Positions 22,883-26,026 of a DNA stretch of 26,026 bases are shown here, in pieces. Each line of letters starts with the position of its first letter. Positions within the stretch are counted from its first letter, which is position 1. The stretch comes from Clostridia bacterium (GTDB taxonomy: Bacteria; Bacillota_A; Clostridia; Oscillospirales; CAG-272): NCBI GenBank assembly GCA_017632155.1, contig JAGBRZ010000127.1, positions 1-26,026 of the forward strand, in the 5' to 3' direction. The notes under the pieces were generated by a model, which ran no database searches, was not told where the DNA came from, and worked only from the letters and a program-made list of their open reading frames with translations. Position numbers and translations under genes: made by a program.

Positions 22883-23087
22883 ACAGTGGACAGTGGTCAG
22901 TGGTCAGAAAGTTGCGAATGATAATTTAATTTTTATTGTCGTTCTATAGTTAAGCAAATAATTTAATAAAAAATAATCACGGATATAGAGAAGGTCAAAC
23001 TACAAAATATCCGTGATTTTTCTATTTGCCTATAAAATCATAGATCCCCCGCATCTTTCTGACCACTGTCCACTGACCACTGTCCAC
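22879..23087. mobile_element. MITE-like element with heptad-built terminal inverted repeats
   Basis: A 209-bp element. The left end is four 7-bp units (GTGAACA, GTGGACA, GTGGTCA, GTGGTCA) plus GAAAG; the right end is the reverse complement of GTGGACA, GTGGTCA, GTGGACA, GTGGTCA, GAAAG (23055-23087). This gives ~33-bp inverted repeats with only three mismatches. Inside is a perfect 12-bp stem (22975-22986 with 23007-23018, 20-nt loop). No ORF is present, so any movement would need a transposase from elsewhere. No clear target-site duplication was seen. Confidence 0.8.
22975..23022 (+). terminator. Possible terminator inside the MITE-like element
   Basis: The stem AATCACGGATAT/ATATCCGTGATT with a 20-nt loop runs into TTTTTC. 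The long loop makes it weaker than a classic terminator, but it is the only candidate after the lipid kinase gene. Confidence 0.45.
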
Positions 23088-23130
23088 TAAATAAATTCTC
23101 CCAAATATATACTAAATTCATATTTTACTA

Positions 23131-23159
23131 TTGTAAATATTAAAAATATATGATATAAT
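23131..23159 (+). promoter_or_regulatory. Promoter of the exonuclease-thiI operon
   Basis: -35 TTGTAA (23131-23136), 17-bp spacer, -10 TATAAT (23154-23159) with an upstream TGA that makes an extended -10 (TGN). The leader is about 60 nt. Confidence 0.8.
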
Positions 23160-23226
23160 GTATATTTGGAAAGTCATGTGTGCGGGTTGCGCCGCGCATT
23201 AGGAAAAATATTTAGGAGGTCTGATT

Positions 23227-24327
23227 TTGAAGGAAAGTATCAGACTGCGCAGCGGGGCTACAGTGCCGCAAGTCAGCTACCGTGAGGCGCAAGCAAAAAA
23301 TTATCTTGACAGAGCAACTCTCAAGCTCATGCATCTTGCACCCGACGGTGCACCCGCGGCGTATTCGGAAGGTAAAAACGGAGGCGTCGTTTTTTGGTTT
23401 GATCCCGAAAAGCTCACCGAGTCGGATCCCGAGCTCTGGTATGCGCCCGAGGCGCGCCAGGAAACCATAAAGCTCGAGTCGGGCACCGAGATCGAGCGTA
23501 TGTCGATGCGCCGTGCCGCTTCCTTCGGCTATTACCCCAAGGAACGACTCACCGCAATGCACCTTGAGGTCATCGAGGAGCCCGTTGCGTTCACCCGCCG
23601 CCGAGATAAAGAGGTCGTTTATTTCTACGACAAGATGACCACCCTGCGCATGCCGCTTATGTGCGTCAAGTGCGGAGGTGACGTCCGCTTCAAGAAGAAG
23701 CTCTGCCGCGCTTGCTATGAGGAGGATCTTGCCGTCCGCCGCACAGAGGGCGACGCGCACAGAAATGCTTACTACGGCATGGATCGCAGCCGCGTTCTCT
23801 TCTTCGACCTTGAGCTTACAGGCTTTTACGATCACGACGAGATCATTTCGATCTCGATCTTCAACGCCCTTGGCGAGAAGATAATGGATACCCTCGTTCG
23901 TCCCGTCCACACAAAGAAGTGGAAGCGCACCGAAAAGATCCACGGCATCACCCCCGAAATGGTCAAGGATGCGCAGACTCTCGAGGAGCTGACCCCCGAG
24001 ATCAAGGAGATCTTCGCGGGTGCGGATAACCTGATCGCTTACGGCGTTTCTACCGACTACAGCCACATCAAATATATCTACGAAACCGAAAAGGAGCGCA
24101 AGGCGCTTCATTCGAAGATCCGTTGCTGTGCCAACGAATTCGTCCGCTACATACATGAGCACCGCCCCGACATCGAGCACGCAAGTCTGACCGACGCGAT
24201 GGCTTGCTTCGGCATCGAATGGGACGGCGTCGCCCACACCTCGATTGCCGATACCATCGGATGTATGAAGGTCTGGGAAACACTCTTCCCTCATTATTAT
24301 GAGAACGAACCGGAGGCAAACGAATGA
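23227..24327 (+). CDS. DEDD-type 3'-5' exonuclease with N-terminal domain and zinc ribbon
   Basis: A 366-residue protein starting at a TTG, 6 nt from AGGAGGT (23214-23220). Residues ~1-140 are an unrecognised domain. Residues ~144-165 hold CVKCGG and CRAC, a four-cysteine zinc ribbon. From ~190 comes a DnaQ-like exonuclease: FDLELTG (Exo I, D-x-E), YGVSTDYSHIKYIYE (Exo II Asp), and HTSIADTIG (Exo III, DEDDh type His and Asp). KIHGITPEMV matches the usual DnaQ segment. All catalytic residues are present. The nucleic-acid substrate is not known; cotranscription with thiI raises the option of RNA processing, which is inference. Confidence 0.85.
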   Translation: MKESIRLRSGATVPQVSYREAQAKNYLDRATLKLMHLAPDGAPAAYSEGKNGGVVFWFDPEKLTESDPELWYAPEARQETIKLESGTEIERMSMRRAASFGYYPKERLTAMHLEVIEEPVAFTRRRDKEVVYFYDKMTTLRMPLMCVKCGGDVRFKKKLCRACYEEDLAVRRTEGDAHRNAYYGMDRSRVLFFDLELTGFYDHDEIISISIFNALGEKIMDTLVRPVHTKKWKRTEKIHGITPEMVKDAQTLEELTPEIKEIFAGADNLIAYGVSTDYSHIKYIYETEKERKALHSKIRCCANEFVRYIHEHRPDIEHASLTDAMACFGIEWDGVAHTSIADTIGCMKVWETLFPHYYENEPEANE

Positions 24328-24695
24328 AAGAGATCTCCCGCAGACCCATGCCCACCGAAACGGCGGGTATAACCGATATTGAAACCTTCATTCACGAAGG
24401 CGTTAAATTCGCAAAGCTTATGACCGCCGCCGACAACGGTGAGCAGGGCGTTATCGAAAGCCTTCTTCGCGGCGCGGGAATCCCCTACGTCGCAAAGGAG
24501 AACACATCCGATTCCTGGATGCGCGTTTTTATGGGCTTTTGCACGTCGGGCGTTGATTTTTACGTCCCCGAGGAGATGCTTGACGATGCGACCACCCTCG
24601 TTATGGGCGAGGATGCAGTCGAGCTGACCGATGAGGAGCTTGCCGCGCTTGAAGAAGAAGCGGCGCTCGAGAGCGAGGATGAAGAGGATGCGTGA
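24324..24695 (+). CDS. Small acidic protein (DUF2007-like)
   Basis: A 123-residue protein whose start overlaps the previous stop (ATGA). The central region AADNGEQGVIESLLRGAGIPYVAKEN, then VDFYVPEEMLDDATTLV, resembles the DUF2007 (putative signal-transducing protein, GlnB-like fold) family. The C-terminal ~25 residues are almost all Glu, Asp, Ala and Leu. The 3' end overlaps the thiI start by 8 bp. Family assignment is from memory of the LL-x-AGIP pattern; function unknown. Confidence 0.7.
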   Translation: MKEISRRPMPTETAGITDIETFIHEGVKFAKLMTAADNGEQGVIESLLRGAGIPYVAKENTSDSWMRVFMGFCTSGVDFYVPEEMLDDATTLVMGEDAVELTDEELAALEEEAALESEDEEDA

Positions 24696-25875
24696 GATTT
24701 TTCTTTGTAAATACGGCGAGATCGCGCTCAAGGGCGCAAACCGTGCCTCATTCGAAGCGCTTCTTGTCCGCGAGCTGAAATTCAGACTCAGCCACGTTGG
24801 TAAATTTCAAATAGTACGTTCGCAGAGCGTTATTCGCGTTGAACCCGCAGAGGAGCTCACCTCCGAGCAGTTTGACACGGCATACGCGCTTCTGCGCAAA
24901 ACATTCGGCATCGTTGCCGTTTCGCGCGTAGCGCAGACGGAGAAGGATTTTGATGCCATTGCCGCACTCGCCATTGAGTATCTCGGCGACCGTCTTGCGA
25001 ATGCGCGCACCTTCAAGGTTGAAACCAAGCGCGCGGACAAGCGTTTCCCGATGACAAGCGATGCCGTCAGCCGCGAGCTGGGCGGTAAGATTCTTTCAAG
25101 ATTCAATCACCTCAAGGTTGACGTTCACAATCCGCAGGTCCTTGTAAAATGCGAGATCCGCGATGACGCCGCATATATCGGCGCGGGTCAGGAGGCAGGC
25201 GCGGGCGGTATGCCCGTCGGCTCAAACGGACGCGGACTTCTCCTGCTCTCGGGCGGAATCGATTCCCCCGTTGCCGGCTGGATGATGGCAAAGCGAGGCG
25301 TCAAGATCGAGGCGGTCTATTACGAAGCATTCCCCTACACCTCCATCGAGGCGCGTGAGAAGGTTATCGAGCTTGCGCGAATCGTCGCCGGCTGGGCGGG
25401 AAGTGTTCGTCTTCATATCGTTTCTCTCACCGAGATCGAGGAAGAGATCGCGAAGAACTGCAACGAGGACTATTTCACCCTCCTTCTTCGCCGCTTTATG
25501 ATGACGATCTCGGAAAAGATCGCAGTAGATGCGAACTGCAACGCGCTTGTCACGGGCGAGAGTATGGGTCAGGTCGCATCACAGACCATTCAGGCGCTCC
25601 ACGTCACCAACTCCGCCGTCAATATTCCCGTTTTCAGACCCTGCATCGGTCTTGATAAGGAAGAGATCGTGACCTACGCGCGCCGTATCGGCAGCTTCGA
25701 AACATCAATCCTTCCCTTCGAGGACTGTTGCACCGTCTTCACTCCCCGCCACCCCAAAACCAAACCCGAACTCGAAAAGGTCATCGCCGAGGAGCAGAAG
25801 CTCGACTTCGCCGCCCTCTGCGAAAAGGCACTCGCCACAGAGGAAATCATCACCGTCCGCGGGATAGAGGATTGA
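24688..25875 (+). CDS. thiI: tRNA 4-thiouridine synthase / thiamine thiazole sulfur carrier enzyme
   Basis: Cytoplasmic enzyme of 395 residues that adenylates tRNA uridine 8 and transfers sulfur to it. The N-terminal ferredoxin-like part and THUMP domain span about residues 1-165. The PP-loop is intact (LLLSGGIDSPVAGWMM near 185-200), with further conserved MTGESMGQVASQT-like and PFEDCCTVF segments. It ends soon after and lacks the rhodanese domain of E. coli ThiI (482 residues), as is usual in Firmicutes. I chose the ATG at 24688, overlapping the upstream gene end; an in-frame ATG at 24679 is an alternative. Longer readings are shadows of the acidic gene. Confidence 0.95.
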   Translation: MREIFLCKYGEIALKGANRASFEALLVRELKFRLSHVGKFQIVRSQSVIRVEPAEELTSEQFDTAYALLRKTFGIVAVSRVAQTEKDFDAIAALAIEYLGDRLANARTFKVETKRADKRFPMTSDAVSRELGGKILSRFNHLKVDVHNPQVLVKCEIRDDAAYIGAGQEAGAGGMPVGSNGRGLLLLSGGIDSPVAGWMMAKRGVKIEAVYYEAFPYTSIEAREKVIELARIVAGWAGSVRLHIVSLTEIEEEIAKNCNEDYFTLLLRRFMMTISEKIAVDANCNALVTGESMGQVASQTIQALHVTNSAVNIPVFRPCIGLDKEEIVTYARRIGSFETSILPFEDCCTVFTPRHPKTKPELEKVIAEEQKLDFAALCEKALATEEIITVRGIED

Positions 25876-25901
25876 TTTTTAAAAAATTTTACTCAACCCT
25901 A

Positions 25902-25930
25902 TTGATTATTTTCCTAATTTGTGGTATATT
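25902..25930 (+). promoter_or_regulatory. Promoter ahead of the last, partial gene
   Basis: -35 TTGATT (25902-25907), 17-bp spacer, extended -10 TGG-TATATT (-10 at 25925-25930). It lies in a very AT-rich gap after thiI, about 60 nt ahead of the ATG at 25997. Confidence 0.7.
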
Positions 25931-25996
25931 TATATATTGGAAAGAAATTAATTATTTATTTTAAGAAATTAAATTTGCGAAAGGCAGGTTTTTAAT

Positions 25997-26026
25997 ATGA
26001 CCTACAACAAGAAAAACATTGAGGAC
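25997..26026 (+). CDS. Start of a gene, possibly phosphoglycerate kinase (3' partial)
   Basis: Ten codons are visible (MTYNKKNIED), preceded by AAGGCAGG with good spacing and its own promoter. The beginning resembles clostridial phosphoglycerate kinases, which often start with a NKKxxxD(I/V)-type stretch before the catalytic domain. Ten residues are not enough to be certain of the identity. Confidence 0.5.
   Translation, partial: MTYNKKNIED

Noticed and set aside
23212..24294. Minus-strand ORF of 360 codons opposite the exonuclease gene
   Set aside because: It mirrors the plus-strand gene, which has catalytic motifs, a ribosome site and a promoter. The minus reading has no recognisable domain or ribosome site.
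25873..25964. Thirty-codon hydrophobic reading frame after thiI
   Set aside because: It starts at a TTG next to the thiI stop without a ribosome site and overlaps the promoter at 25902-25930. The AT-rich sequence makes hydrophobic codons by chance.

Overview
The window looks like a chromosomal segment of an uncultured, gut-type member of class Clostridia (Bacillota) of moderate GC content. The evidence is a set of Firmicute-type genes (LytTR/GHKL two-component pair, RNase M5, a ThiI without rhodanese domain, a DUF6487-like zinc protein, UppP), strong AAGGAGG-type ribosome binding sites, TTG starts, and clean TTGnnn-N17-TATAAT promoters. Every convincing gene is on the + strand. No rRNA, tRNA, CRISPR array or transposase gene was seen.

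Region 1 (1-10824) is a signalling and ABC-transport island. An AgrA/AgrC-like pair (LytTR regulator, 5' partial; GHKL kinase) ends at a strong terminator. Next comes a promoter preceded by a 21-bp-period direct repeat that looks like a LytTR box. It drives five genes: three paralogous FtsX/MacB-type permeases with near-identical ends and divergent extracellular domains, a larger fourth permease, and one ATPase. Three small membrane-protein genes follow. They are bracketed by the ATPase 3' end and a second, 95%-identical copy of the last 300 bp of the ATPase gene, which is now a pseudogene fragment just before the operon-end hairpin.

Region 2 (10825-18609) starts with a long hairpin-rich leader. 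It holds a GT4 glycosyltransferase fused to a CsaB-like pyruvyl transferase, a small membrane protein, a SecB-like chaperone, a zinc-binding DUF6487-like protein, a membrane protein, two adjacent paralogous MBL-fold hydrolases and a U32 peptidase/tRNA-hydroxylation protein. Three gene starts here are preceded by the same kind of leader repeat: a TTTTCGC hairpin followed by heptad pyrimidine runs.

Region 3 (18610-23226) holds uppP, rnmV, a hypothetical gene, a glycerophosphodiesterase and a lipid kinase (cell-envelope lipid metabolism). It contains the most unusual non-coding DNA in the window: a tandem hairpin array with covarying stems at the rnmV 3' end; two inverted copies of a ~185-bp multi-stem element with compensatory base changes, flanking the hypothetical gene; and a 209-bp MITE-like element with heptad-built terminal inverted repeats.

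Region 4 (23227-26026) is a tight three-gene operon (DEDD-type exonuclease with zinc ribbon, acidic DUF2007-like protein, ThiI), followed by a promoter and the first ten codons of a gene that may be phosphoglycerate kinase.

The best candidates for something undescribed are the LytTR-controlled multi-permease locus with its ATPase-tail duplication around a three-gene insert, and the families of structured intergenic repeats.
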